16,260 bases of DNA from Anaerosoma sp034007245 (GTDB lineage Bacteria; Actinomycetota; Coriobacteriia; Anaerosomatales; Anaerosomataceae). Of this stretch, positions 1 to 6,664 are shown piece by piece. The notes beneath the pieces were generated by a model. That model had not been told where the DNA came from. It was given only the letters and a program-made list of their open reading frames with translations, and did no database searches. How positions within the stretch are numbered: position 1 is the stretch's first letter; each line of letters begins with the position of its first letter. The stretch covers positions 1 through 16,260 of the forward strand of contig JAVERH010000042.1 in the NCBI GenBank assembly GCA_034007245.1. The letters run 5' to 3'. The translations under genes and the position numbers were made by a program.

Positions 1-279
1 ATCGGCACCGACTGCGCCGTCTTCGAGCCCACGCACGGTTCGGCGCCCAAGTACGCGGGTAAGGACATGGCCAACCCGACGGCCGAGATACTCTCGGCTA
101 TGCTCATGCTGAACCATCTCGGTGAGCGTGACGCGGCCGATAGGGTCCTCGCTGCTGTACGCGCGGTGATCGGGGAGGGCGAGAAGGTCACGTACGACAT
201 CAAGCGCTCGGTCACGGGTAGCACGGATGGGTGCGTGGGTACGCAGGCGTTCGCCGACGCGGTCATCGAGCGCCTGTAA
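1..279 (+). CDS. Isocitrate/isopropylmalate dehydrogenase family protein, C-terminal end (5' end outside window)
   Basis: The reading frame is open from base 1 to the TAA at 277-279, giving the last 92 residues. The segment FEPTHGSAPKYAGKDMANPT is the conserved C-terminal part of the NAD(P)-dependent beta-decarboxylating dehydrogenases (isocitrate, 3-isopropylmalate, tartrate), where the HGSAP stretch lies by the cofactor pocket. It is followed by the usual helical tail ending in FADAVIERL. Family knowledge: these enzymes oxidise and decarboxylate a 2-hydroxy acid. Isocitrate dehydrogenase is slightly favoured because the gene is well away from leuA/leuC, which appear at the other end of the window, and because the tail resembles short bacterial NAD-IDHs. 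LeuB cannot be excluded from this fragment. The substrate-specificity residues lie upstream, outside the window. Confidence 0.8.
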   Translation: MGTDCAVFEPTHGSAPKYAGKDMANPTAEILSAMLMLNHLGERDAADRVLAAVRAVIGEGEKVTYDIKRSVTGSTDGCVGTQAFADAVIERL

Positions 280-302
280 AGCGAATGAAAGGCGGGGCGG
301 CA

Positions 303-1445
303 GTGGACGAACGTACGGCATCGTCTGACTGGCGTGTTCTCGATCGGCGGCATCGGGCGGGTATCGCGCTCGGTGCCGCCGCCGTGTCTGCGGTGATCGT
401 CGTGGGAGCTGTAGTGTTGTCAGGCGGGGAGTCGGCTGTACCCGAAGGTGAGGCGAGCCGGAGGATCACACCTGCCGAGCAGACTGTCGAGTCGACCGCT
501 CCGGTCGCGTCGTACGAAGTGACCACGAGCGAGGAGTCATCGTCGATCCCCGAGCCTGAGAGCACCGGGAGTGATGCATATCCGGCCCCTATGCGTGTCG
601 CCTATCGCCGAGACGGCTGGCTCTGCGTGGCGGCGCTCGACGGTAGCGGAGAGCGGCGTGTGGCCGAGTCTGAGTCCGGTGTGTTCTCGCTGTCTCCTGA
701 CGGCGCTACTATCGCGAGCGTGGACGCCGACGGGCATCTGCGGCTCTACGATGTCGTCACGGACGATGCCCGGGATCTCGGGCCCGTGGAGCGGGAGAGG
801 CCTTCCTGGTCGCCGGACTCCGGGGCGATCGTCTATACGGCACCGGGGCCGGTGGTGAGGAGGCACTCCTGCAACGGTGGCCGTCAGACGGTCCTGTGCG
901 AAGGTCGGGCTCCGGTCTTCGCACGCGATGGCGCCACGGTGATCGCGATCTCGCCGGACTCACGGGATCCGGCGACTCTCGTCTGGCGCGACGGCCGTCT
1001 TGAGCGGCGAGCTACGAGCGCACCGGTCACGAGCATCGTGTGTACGGCATCCCGCATCTACATAGGCACCGGTCCGGGTGGGAGTGGGCAGGCAACGCTT
1101 CGTTCGATGTCTCTCGGCGGGACGGACGAGCGCATCGAGGTCCGATCGGCAGAAGGTGCGCGCGGCGTGTCGATCGGATCGCTCTCGGTCTCTCCGGATG
1201 GAGTATGGGTGGTCTATGCCGAGCACGGTGACGACGGCTCTTCTCGCGTGTACGTCGTGCCTGCGGACGGTGGTGTGCCCGTGCAGATATCGGGGCGACG
1301 GGACTCGTATCCGCTACAGTGGGCGGAGGCGGACGCACTGCTGCTCATCGAGGGGAACTCGATGCAGGGGGAGTCCACCTCGCTCGTGTCGGTCTCGGTC
1401 ACGAGCGGCGCACGGAGGCTCGTGGTACAGGGGGCGGACAGGTAG
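303..1445 (+). CDS. Membrane-anchored TolB/WD40-like beta-propeller protein, function unknown
   Basis: About 380 residues. A basic N-terminus (residues 11-18, RVLDRRHR) precedes one hydrophobic segment at about 19-39, which fits an N-in signal anchor. A Ser/Thr/Glu-rich linker to about residue 90 follows, and the rest looks like an extracytoplasmic propeller. The propeller call rests on recurring blade motifs: SLSPDGATIASV, SWSPDSGAIVY, AISPDS and SVSPDGVWVVY, each followed by beta-strand pairs, as in TolB C-terminal and PD40-type repeats. GTG at 303 is chosen because AAAGGCGGGG sits about 10 nt upstream. An in-frame ATG at 285 is possible and adds six residues, but has a poorer Shine-Dalgarno. 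The gene starts about 24 bp after the dehydrogenase stop, so it may be co-transcribed with it. No catalytic motif is visible. A ligand-binding, envelope-sensing or scaffold role is possible but unproven. Confidence 0.75.
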   Translation: MDERTASSDWRVLDRRHRAGIALGAAAVSAVIVVGAVVLSGGESAVPEGEASRRITPAEQTVESTAPVASYEVTTSEESSSIPEPESTGSDAYPAPMRVAYRRDGWLCVAALDGSGERRVAESESGVFSLSPDGATIASVDADGHLRLYDVVTDDARDLGPVERERPSWSPDSGAIVYTAPGPVVRRHSCNGGRQTVLCEGRAPVFARDGATVIAISPDSRDPATLVWRDGRLERRATSAPVTSIVCTASRIYIGTGPGGSGQATLRSMSLGGTDERIEVRSAEGARGVSIGSLSVSPDGVWVVYAEHGDDGSSRVYVVPADGGVPVQISGRRDSYPLQWAEADALLLIEGNSMQGESTSLVSVSVTSGARRLVVQGADR

Positions 1446-1465
1446 GTTGCCGCCGGAGGTTTGAG

Positions 1466-1481
1466 TGTGATGTATATCACC
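1466..1481 (+). promoter_or_regulatory. CRP/FNR-family-type operator palindrome
   Basis: The sequence TGTGATGTATATCACC contains a perfect inverted repeat, GTGAT-N4-ATCAC (1467-1480), and matches the CRP-type layout TGTGA-N6-TCAC(A) at 9 of 10 half-site bases. It lies 9 bp upstream of the -35 box of the predicted cytochrome promoter, and its centre is about 51 bp before the expected transcription start. It is intergenic. Binding by a Crp/Fnr-superfamily regulator is inferred from the sequence pattern only. Confidence 0.55.
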
Positions 1482-1489
1482 TGAATCAC

Positions 1490-1518
1490 TTGACCGTCGG
1501 TAGGACTATGCTCATAAT
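1490..1518 (+). promoter_or_regulatory. Sigma70-type promoter for the multihaem cytochrome
   Basis: TTGACC (1490-1495) and CATAAT (1513-1518) are separated by exactly 17 bp, and each box has one mismatch to the housekeeping consensus. Transcription would start near 1525, giving a leader of about 220 nt before the cytochrome ATG. This is the best promoter match in the window. Confidence 0.6.
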
Positions 1519-1575
1519 TCACGGATGTTCGGGGGTAATGTTCGAGGGGCCCCTGACCCGATTTGATGCGATGAA

Positions 1576-1607
1576 CCATCGTCTGCGACTGGGCGCCTGG
1601 ACGATGG
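1576..1607 (+). repeat. 8-bp inverted repeat in the cytochrome 5' leader
   Basis: CCATCGTC (1576-1583) and GACGATGG (1600-1607) are perfect reverse complements with a 16-nt loop. The pair lies inside the predicted transcribed leader, so it probably forms an RNA hairpin. The 10-bp palindrome AGGGGCCCCT at 1545-1554 lies just upstream. I recognise no known riboswitch consensus here. Confidence 0.5.
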
Positions 1608-1621
1608 GGAGCGAGTGGCGC

Positions 1622-1658
1622 AACCGGCTGATCGTGTTCGGCCGGTTCTTTCTTTCTG
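1622..1658 (+). terminator. Terminator- or attenuator-like hairpin in the cytochrome leader
   Basis: AACCGGC (1622-1628) pairs perfectly with GCCGGTT (1641-1647) around a 12-nt loop and is followed by the pyrimidine-rich run TTCTTTCTTTCT. It lies downstream of the predicted promoter and upstream of the cytochrome start, so it could be a conditional attenuator rather than a simple terminator for the upstream gene. The U-run is interrupted by C, so efficiency is uncertain. A small hairpin GCCC-GTAA-GGGC with a GNRA loop follows at about 1702-1713. Confidence 0.4.
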
Positions 1659-1745
1659 AGCCACGGGGCAGGCGCAGTAAGCGGCCGGACCGCCCGTAAG
1701 GGCTTCTTTCGACATTGCAGTGCCGAAGAAGAGGTGGCGATCCGA

Positions 1746-4520
1746 ATGCGTCGACGCATCATGCCCGTGCTCATTCTTGCGCTCGTAGTGGTCGCGCTCC
1801 TGGGGGGTGCAGCGTACGGCGAGGAACCGGCCGTCTACACGGATCCCGGTGAGTGCTATACGTGCCACGGTGTATCGGGCGCAGGTGCCGTAGGGAAGGT
1901 GGAGTTCGACGTTTCGGCGGTCGATTACGCCAGGTGTGCGACGTGCCACGCCGGATCCGCCAATCTGCAGCACTGGCACAGCCCCAGCTCGCTTTTCACG
2001 CGATGCTCCAACTGTCACGCGGCCATGGCTCCATTCATCTCAAGCTCTACGCAGCGCTTCTCCTCGACGTATGTCTCTGTGAGTTATGGCCTTTTCAAGT
2101 CATCGGTATCTCTTAGCGCGGGCCCTGAAGCGCTACACGCAGCGCACTCGGGCACCGGTTGGGTGAACTCGCTGGTCTTCAAGGCCGGGAGTACCGCTAA
2201 CTGCGCGAACTGTCACCGCGCCGCCGCTTGCTCTGCGTGCCACAGCGAACCCGTCGCTCATGCAGACCATGCCGTCTCCGAGTATCCGGCGATCTCGTAC
2301 GTGCAGTCCACCGGTACCGGTACCACTACCGTGCCCTCGACGTGCGTGAACGACGCCTGTCATGCCATCGCGAAGGCTGCGACCGCTGAGTTCGTGCCGG
2401 AGTGCGGTACGTGCCACCCGGCCCGCGTCGTGGAACACGGCTATGACACCATCGACCACGTCGCTGACGACGGGATGATCGAGGACATGTCCTGCTCGGC
2501 GTGCCATTCACTCGACCTTGCGACCGTCCATGGTGACCCGGGTGCCGAGGGCGCAAGCTGCGTCACGTGTCACCCGCAACCGCGTGAGACGTTCGGCGCA
2601 TGGGATCAGACGTGCGCTACCGGGGGTTGTCACACAGTCGCGTCCACCAGGCCGATGCACGCGGGCATCGATGCGTCGCATATGATCTCAGACTCCAATG
2701 CCCTGTGTCTTGACTGCCACGCGGGCACCGAGCTTGCTTCCGTGCACGTGAATGCGACCGACGAGGCAACGGGGAAGACCTCATGCTTCGTGTGCCACAC
2801 GGGCACGACTGGAGAGCCTGCCACCAGCGACTGCACCGTGTGTCACTTCACCTTCGACGATCACTATGGTGCCGAGCGCCACACCAGCTCCTGGGCGCCG
2901 CTTGTCTCATGCAGCGGTGCGGGTTGCCACAGCGTATCCGGCGACCTCATGGAGGTGCACGTAGAGAAGAACGCTTCGTTCACGTGCGCCGGGTGCCATA
3001 GCGACTTCTCAGTGGCGCGGCAGATACAAGATGGCCTGACCGGCTGCAGCGACTGCCATGATGGCGTCACACAGACGGGCGGGCACCGTGATGTCCACGG
3101 CGCCAACCCGCCGCTCCAGTCGGTTGCGCATGCACCCAACTATGCGTACTACACCGGCTCCGTCGGCACACCCAAGACCACTGACTGCCAGGGATGCCAC
3201 ACGTCCAACCTCGTCGACGAGCACCTCGGCCTCTTCTATCTGAACAACTGGGTCATCGGTCCTCGATTCGACAGCACCGGGGCGCCGCTGACCTGCGCGA
3301 CGTGTCACTCATCCACAGACCCTACCGTGCTCGATGCGATCGAAGCCGGACTGTCGTCCTGTGAGTCGTGTCATGAGGTGCATGGACCGATCGCGGCAGT
3401 GCATGAGGTGACGTTCGACACGAGCACCGGTGTCGACTGCGCGCAGTGTCACTCCACACAGCTCGAGACCGAGCATAACGGCACCTACACGACGACCACT
3501 CCGTCCGGCCGCGAGCTCGCGGGCTGTGCGGTCTGTCACAGCTACTGGGAGGGCGAGCGGGGCGCACTCATCGAGGACGTCATCTCTGCCAGCGGGCAGA
3601 CACAGTGCTCAGCGTGTCATGGGGTCGAGCACCCCGATCTCGGTAGTCACACGGTCGACTCAGCTGAGAGCGCGGCATGCACTGTGTGCCATGACGAAGG
3701 CGGCACCAGCTCGATCGATGTGAAGGCCGTTCACGTGGATGCCGCATTCGGGGCGTGCGCCGTGTGTCACAGCAACGCCGAGCGCGTCGGGGATATCTCG
3801 AGCCTCAGTGCCGAGTGCTCGAGCTGCCACGCGACAGAGGGTACCGACTACCACTCCAACATGGACGTCGCCCACACCTACGACACGATGGACGCCTCGT
3901 GCACCGGTGTCGCATGCCACGTCGCCAGCACGCTTCCCGAGGAGCATGAGCGCTTCTTGAGCCGCTATCCCGGCTACGATACGAGTTGCGCGCTGTGCCA
4001 CGATAATCCCAATACGGACCGTATCGACTGGGCAAGCGTTTCGTCATCGTGCGACAGCTGCCATACCGTCCACGATGATATCGATGTGGTCCATACGGCT
4101 ACCGGTAGTCAGGCCTGCGTGGACTGCCATGAGACCGGTGACGCGCTTGCACTGCACCTCGATTCGAGCGGTTCTACGGACTGCGCGCTGTGCCATGCAG
4201 CTCCGAGCGGCCGCATCGACTGGGCATCAGCGACGATAGAGTGCGCGTCGTGTCATGGGTCTCTCCAGCCGATCGAGACACAGCACTACCCGCGCGCTGC
4301 TCACGCTACAGCTACGAACAATGGTTGTTCGAACTGTCACTCCATGGATCTCAAGACCGAGCACTTCAAGTCGACGGTGGCGGTTGGTTGTGTCGAGTGT
4401 CACGAGACATATGTGGACTCGTTCACCGGGCCCTGGAACAAGACGTGTGATGCCTGCCATCCGACGCGACACAAAGACCGTACGGGCAGTGGTAGTGGCG
4501 GTGGCGGCAGAAGGCGCTAG
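1746..4520 (+). CDS. Secreted 34-haem c-type cytochrome
   Basis: 924 residues from ATG 1746. That start is chosen because AGAGGTGG (1730-1737) lies 8 nt before it; a GTG at 1734 would place this element inside the gene. The N-terminus is a signal peptide (MRRR followed by a hydrophobic stretch, likely cleaved near AAYG/EEP). I count 34 c-type haem attachment motifs between residues 37 and 901: 30 CX2CH and 4 CX4CH. That is about one haem per 26 residues, with little room for any other fold. The layout fits the doubled-CXXCH/cytochrome c3-like superfamily, and the many extra His residues could be distal ligands. The C-terminus is a Gly/Ser/Arg tail with no membrane segment or sortase signal. 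The likely role is long-range electron transfer across or outside the cell envelope. No porin, quinol oxidase or haem-lyase gene is adjacent, so the partners are unknown. Confidence 0.93.
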   Translation: MRRRIMPVLILALVVVALLGGAAYGEEPAVYTDPGECYTCHGVSGAGAVGKVEFDVSAVDYARCATCHAGSANLQHWHSPSSLFTRCSNCHAAMAPFISSSTQRFSSTYVSVSYGLFKSSVSLSAGPEALHAAHSGTGWVNSLVFKAGSTANCANCHRAAACSACHSEPVAHADHAVSEYPAISYVQSTGTGTTTVPSTCVNDACHAIAKAATAEFVPECGTCHPARVVEHGYDTIDHVADDGMIEDMSCSACHSLDLATVHGDPGAEGASCVTCHPQPRETFGAWDQTCATGGCHTVASTRPMHAGIDASHMISDSNALCLDCHAGTELASVHVNATDEATGKTSCFVCHTGTTGEPATSDCTVCHFTFDDHYGAERHTSSWAPLVSCSGAGCHSVSGDLMEVHVEKNASFTCAGCHSDFSVARQIQDGLTGCSDCHDGVTQTGGHRDVHGANPPLQSVAHAPNYAYYTGSVGTPKTTDCQGCHTSNLVDEHLGLFYLNNWVIGPRFDSTGAPLTCATCHSSTDPTVLDAIEAGLSSCESCHEVHGPIAAVHEVTFDTSTGVDCAQCHSTQLETEHNGTYTTTTPSGRELAGCAVCHSYWEGERGALIEDVISASGQTQCSACHGVEHPDLGSHTVDSAESAACTVCHDEGGTSSIDVKAVHVDAAFGACAVCHSNAERVGDISSLSAECSSCHATEGTDYHSNMDVAHTYDTMDASCTGVACHVASTLPEEHERFLSRYPGYDTSCALCHDNPNTDRIDWASVSSSCDSCHTVHDDIDVVHTATGSQACVDCHETGDALALHLDSSGSTDCALCHAAPSGRIDWASATIECASCHGSLQPIETQHYPRAAHATATNNGCSNCHSMDLKTEHFKSTVAVGCVECHETYVDSFTGPWNKTCDACHPTRHKDRTGSGSGGGGRRR
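3987..4388 (+). repeat. Tandem tri-haem modules in the cytochrome C-terminal part
   Basis: Two consecutive units, 3987-4181 (65 residues) and 4182-4388 (69 residues), each begin CALCH and run P-x(2-3)-R-I-D-W-A-S-x4-C-x-S-C-H. Each then has a CXXCH followed by L-x3-H, before the next unit starts at another CXXCH. A looser relative runs from CESCHEVH through CAQCH to CAVCH at about 3360-3540. The pattern shows growth of the protein by duplication of a three-haem block. Confidence 0.7.
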
Positions 4521-4577
4521 GTGGGTGTTATGGATAGGGAGTCCGAGGTTCGGGGGAAGTAGAGGGATCTCGTTGAG

Positions 4578-4609
4578 GCGAAGGGGCTTGCTTGCGCAGG
4601 TCCCTTCGC
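4578..4609 (+). repeat. 8-bp perfect inverted repeat between cytochrome gene and ilv leader
   Basis: GCGAAGGG (4578-4585) and CCCTTCGC (4602-4609) are perfect reverse complements around a 16-nt loop. It lies 58 bp after the cytochrome stop. It could end the cytochrome transcript, but no T-run follows (next bases ATTCATG). It also overlaps the weak -35 region of the promoter proposed for the ilv operon, so an operator role is possible. Confidence 0.45.
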
Positions 4610-4622
4610 ATTCATGTATACT
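4592..4622 (+). promoter_or_regulatory. Probable promoter of the ilv-serA operon
   Basis: TATACT at 4617-4622 is a good -10 box (5 of 6). The best upstream partner is TTGCGC at 4592-4597 with a long 19-bp spacer, so the -35 is weak. The start expected near 4629 falls just before the T-box stem I, which supports the placement. Confidence 0.45.
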
Positions 4623-4639
4623 CGCAGCTTGACCAATCG

Positions 4640-4920
4640 CACAGCATGATCGGCTATGACGGGGACCAGTAGAGGTCAATCCCAGCTGTAGAGAGTCGGG
4701 GACGGTGGAAACCCGGCGCGGGACGCTTCGAAACTCACCCCTGAGCCACCCGGAAGAACGGCGCGGTACCCGAGGCGGACGACCTCCGCAGGGGCCAGTC
4801 AAGTAGGACGGGTCGGTGGCATCCGTTACCTGCCGCATGAGCGAACGCCTCTGCAGTCGGGAGGCGTCCATTCAGGGCTGTACCCATCGTGCCGCCCTTC
4901 CACCCGTTCCATGCGGCACG
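4640..4920 (+). promoter_or_regulatory. T-box riboswitch leader, leucine (CUC) specifier, upstream of ilvD
   Basis: Stem I has the classic T-box landmarks in order: GGGG (4661-4664) with AGTA (4668-4671), AGAGAG (4690-4695), and GGTGGAA (4704-4710). The specifier side is GAAA-CTC-A (CTC at 4734-4736), and CCCC (4738-4741) pairs with GGGG. A CCGTTA motif (about 4823) and TGAGC (about 4838) follow. Stem III is ACGCCTC (4845-4851) with GAGGCGT (4861-4867). The antiterminator is AGGGC (4874-4878) pairing with GCCCT (4894-4898). Family knowledge: uncharged tRNA reads the specifier and pairs its 3' end with the UGGN bulge to turn expression on. CTC points to tRNA-Leu, which suits a branched-chain amino acid operon. 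The bulge here reads UGUACC instead of UGGNACC. Confidence 0.85.
4888..4920 (+). promoter_or_regulatory. Hairpin competing with the T-box antiterminator
   Basis: CGTGCCGC (4888-4895) pairs perfectly with GCGGCACG (4913-4920) over a 17-nt loop. It uses bases of the antiterminator 3' strand (4894-4898), so the two structures exclude each other, as in a T-box switch. No U-tract follows (next bases CGGATCCCCG), so it does not look like an intrinsic terminator. Control may act on translation or use another termination route. Confidence 0.5.
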
Positions 4921-4951
4921 CGGATCCCCGCCCAGAGAGGCAGGGTCACGC

Positions 4952-6619
4952 ATGGAGCATCGAAGCGATCTGATGAAGGCAGGCCCCTCACGGGCGCCTC
5001 ATCGCAGTCTGCTGAAGGCCGACGGTCTGACCGACGAGGAGATCTCGCGCCCGCTCGTCGCCGTCATCAGCTCCACGAACGACATCATCCCGGGTCACGT
5101 CGGCATGGACCGCATCGTCGATGCGGTCAAGACCGGGGTTCTCATGGCGGGTGGTACACCGCTCGAGATCTGCACGATCGGTGTCTGTGACGGCATCGCG
5201 ATGGGTCACGACGGTATGCGTTACTCGCTTGCGAGCCGCGAGGTCATCGCTGATTCGGTGGAGATCGCGGTCTCGGCGCACGCGTTCGATGCCGTGGTGC
5301 TCATCCCCAACTGCGACAAGATCATCCCCGGCATGCTCATCGCAGCCGCTCGGCTCGATCTGCCTACTGTTGTCGTCTCGGCAGGACCGATGCTCGCGGG
5401 TCGCTGGGAGAACCGGCACGTCGACCTGGACACCGTCTTCACCGCGGTCGGTGCGCATGCCGTCGGAGATGTGTCGGATGCGTCGCTGCTCGAGCTCGAG
5501 AACAGTGCGTGCCCTACATGTGGTAGTTGCGCCGGCATGTTCACCGCCAACTCGATGAACTGCCTCACCGAGGCCATCGGCATGGGACTCCCCGGTAACG
5601 GTACCGTCCCGGCCGTCTACTCTGAGCGCATCCGACTCGCAAAGCGTGCAGGTATGCAGGTCATGGCGATGCTGGAGCGGGGAATCACCGCCCGGCAGAT
5701 CATGACGCCTGCGGCTATCGCCAACGCGATGACGGTCGACATGGCGTTCGGCGGCTCGTCCAACACGGTCCTTCATCTCACGGCGATCGCTGCCGAGGCG
5801 GGGGCACCCATCACGCTCGACGATTGGCAGGCGGTCTCCGAGCGCACGCCCAACCTCGTGCGCATCTCTCCGGCCGGTGACATACACATCGAGGACCTGT
5901 ACTTCGCCGGGGGTATCCCGGCGATCATGGCCGAGCTCGCCAAGGGCGGCCATATCGACACCACGGTGCGCACCGTGACCGGTGGCACCCTGGCCGAGAA
6001 CCTTACCGGTTTCACCGGTGCAGACGGATGCGTCATCCGCGCGCTGGACGACCCGTATGCGCTCTTCGGTGGCCTGCGCGTGATGAAGGGCAACCTTGCA
6101 CCCGCTGGCGCTGTGGTGAAGCAGTCGGCGGTGGCTCCCGAGATGCGCCAGCATAGCGGCCCGGCGCGCGTCTTCGAGTCCGAGGAAGCAGCGAGTGAGG
6201 CCATCTTGGGTGGCAGGATCCGCGAAGGTGACGTGATCGTCATCCGCTACGAAGGCCCCAAAGGTGGGCCGGGTATGCGCGAGATGCTCTCGCCGACCGC
6301 ATCGGTGAAGGGTAGAGGGCTCGCGACGAGCGTCGCGCTCATCACCGACGGGCGCTTCAGCGGTGCCACTTCGGGCGCTTCGATCGGCCATGTGAGCCCC
6401 GAGGCTGCTGTGGGCGGTCCGATAGCGCTGGTGCGCGAGGGCGACACTATCTCGATCGACATCGACGCCGGTACGCTCACACTCGATGTGCCGGACTCCG
6501 AGCTTCAGTCGCGCCGCGAGGCGTGGGTTGCACCTGAGCCCAAAGCCAAGCGCGGGTATCTCGCCCGTTATGCCCGGTTCGTCACGGGTGCTGAGCGAGG
6601 GGCGGTGCTCGAATGCTGA
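4952..6619 (+). CDS. ilvD: Dihydroxy-acid dehydratase
   Basis: 555 residues, the usual length of the short bacterial IlvD type. It dehydrates 2,3-dihydroxy-isovalerate and 2,3-dihydroxy-3-methylvalerate to the 2-keto acids of valine/leucine and isoleucine synthesis. Visible signatures are NCDKIIPGM (Cys121), CPTCGSCAGMFTANSMNCLT (Cys187, 190, 193), GGSSNTVLHL and GRFSGATSGASIGHVSPEA. Cys121 and Cys193 match the iron-sulfur ligands known in the family. The N-terminal segment reads TNDIIPGH, like the E. coli and Bacillus enzymes, rather than the TPCN form that supplies an extra cysteine ligand. ATG 4952 is chosen over the in-frame ATG at 4889, which lies inside the T-box. From 4952 the protein starts in the family style (HRSD...RAPHRSLL), with AGAGAGG 11 nt upstream. 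First gene of the T-box-controlled run. Confidence 0.97.
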   Translation: MEHRSDLMKAGPSRAPHRSLLKADGLTDEEISRPLVAVISSTNDIIPGHVGMDRIVDAVKTGVLMAGGTPLEICTIGVCDGIAMGHDGMRYSLASREVIADSVEIAVSAHAFDAVVLIPNCDKIIPGMLIAAARLDLPTVVVSAGPMLAGRWENRHVDLDTVFTAVGAHAVGDVSDASLLELENSACPTCGSCAGMFTANSMNCLTEAIGMGLPGNGTVPAVYSERIRLAKRAGMQVMAMLERGITARQIMTPAAIANAMTVDMAFGGSSNTVLHLTAIAAEAGAPITLDDWQAVSERTPNLVRISPAGDIHIEDLYFAGGIPAIMAELAKGGHIDTTVRTVTGGTLAENLTGFTGADGCVIRALDDPYALFGGLRVMKGNLAPAGAVVKQSAVAPEMRQHSGPARVFESEEAASEAILGGRIREGDVIVIRYEGPKGGPGMREMLSPTASVKGRGLATSVALITDGRFSGATSGASIGHVSPEAAVGGPIALVREGDTISIDIDAGTLTLDVPDSELQSRREAWVAPEPKAKRGYLARYARFVTGAERGAVLEC

Positions 6620-6664
6620 TACAGGTGTCCGGTGTGCACGACCGACCCAACAGGAGGTGAACGC

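Noticed and set aside
537..1338. Minus-strand and alternative-frame open frames across the propeller gene
   Set aside because: They overlap a protein with clear signal-anchor and SPDG blade motifs and have no motifs of their own.
1509..1699. A possible small ORF (starting MLIIHGCSGV) between the propeller gene and the cytochrome
   Set aside because: Its start overlaps the -10 box of the predicted promoter, no Shine-Dalgarno is present, and the region is better explained as a structured leader.
4752..4772. GGCGCGGTACCCGAGG, which looks like a reverse-strand T-box core (GGTACCGCG)
   Set aside because: On the + strand it falls between stem I and stem III, where the T-box core does not occur. 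No stem I landmarks are seen on the minus strand.
4816..5190. A + strand open frame of 124 codons overlapping the T-box and ilvD start
   Set aside because: It covers structured RNA and then reads ilvD out of frame; there is no ribosome binding site.
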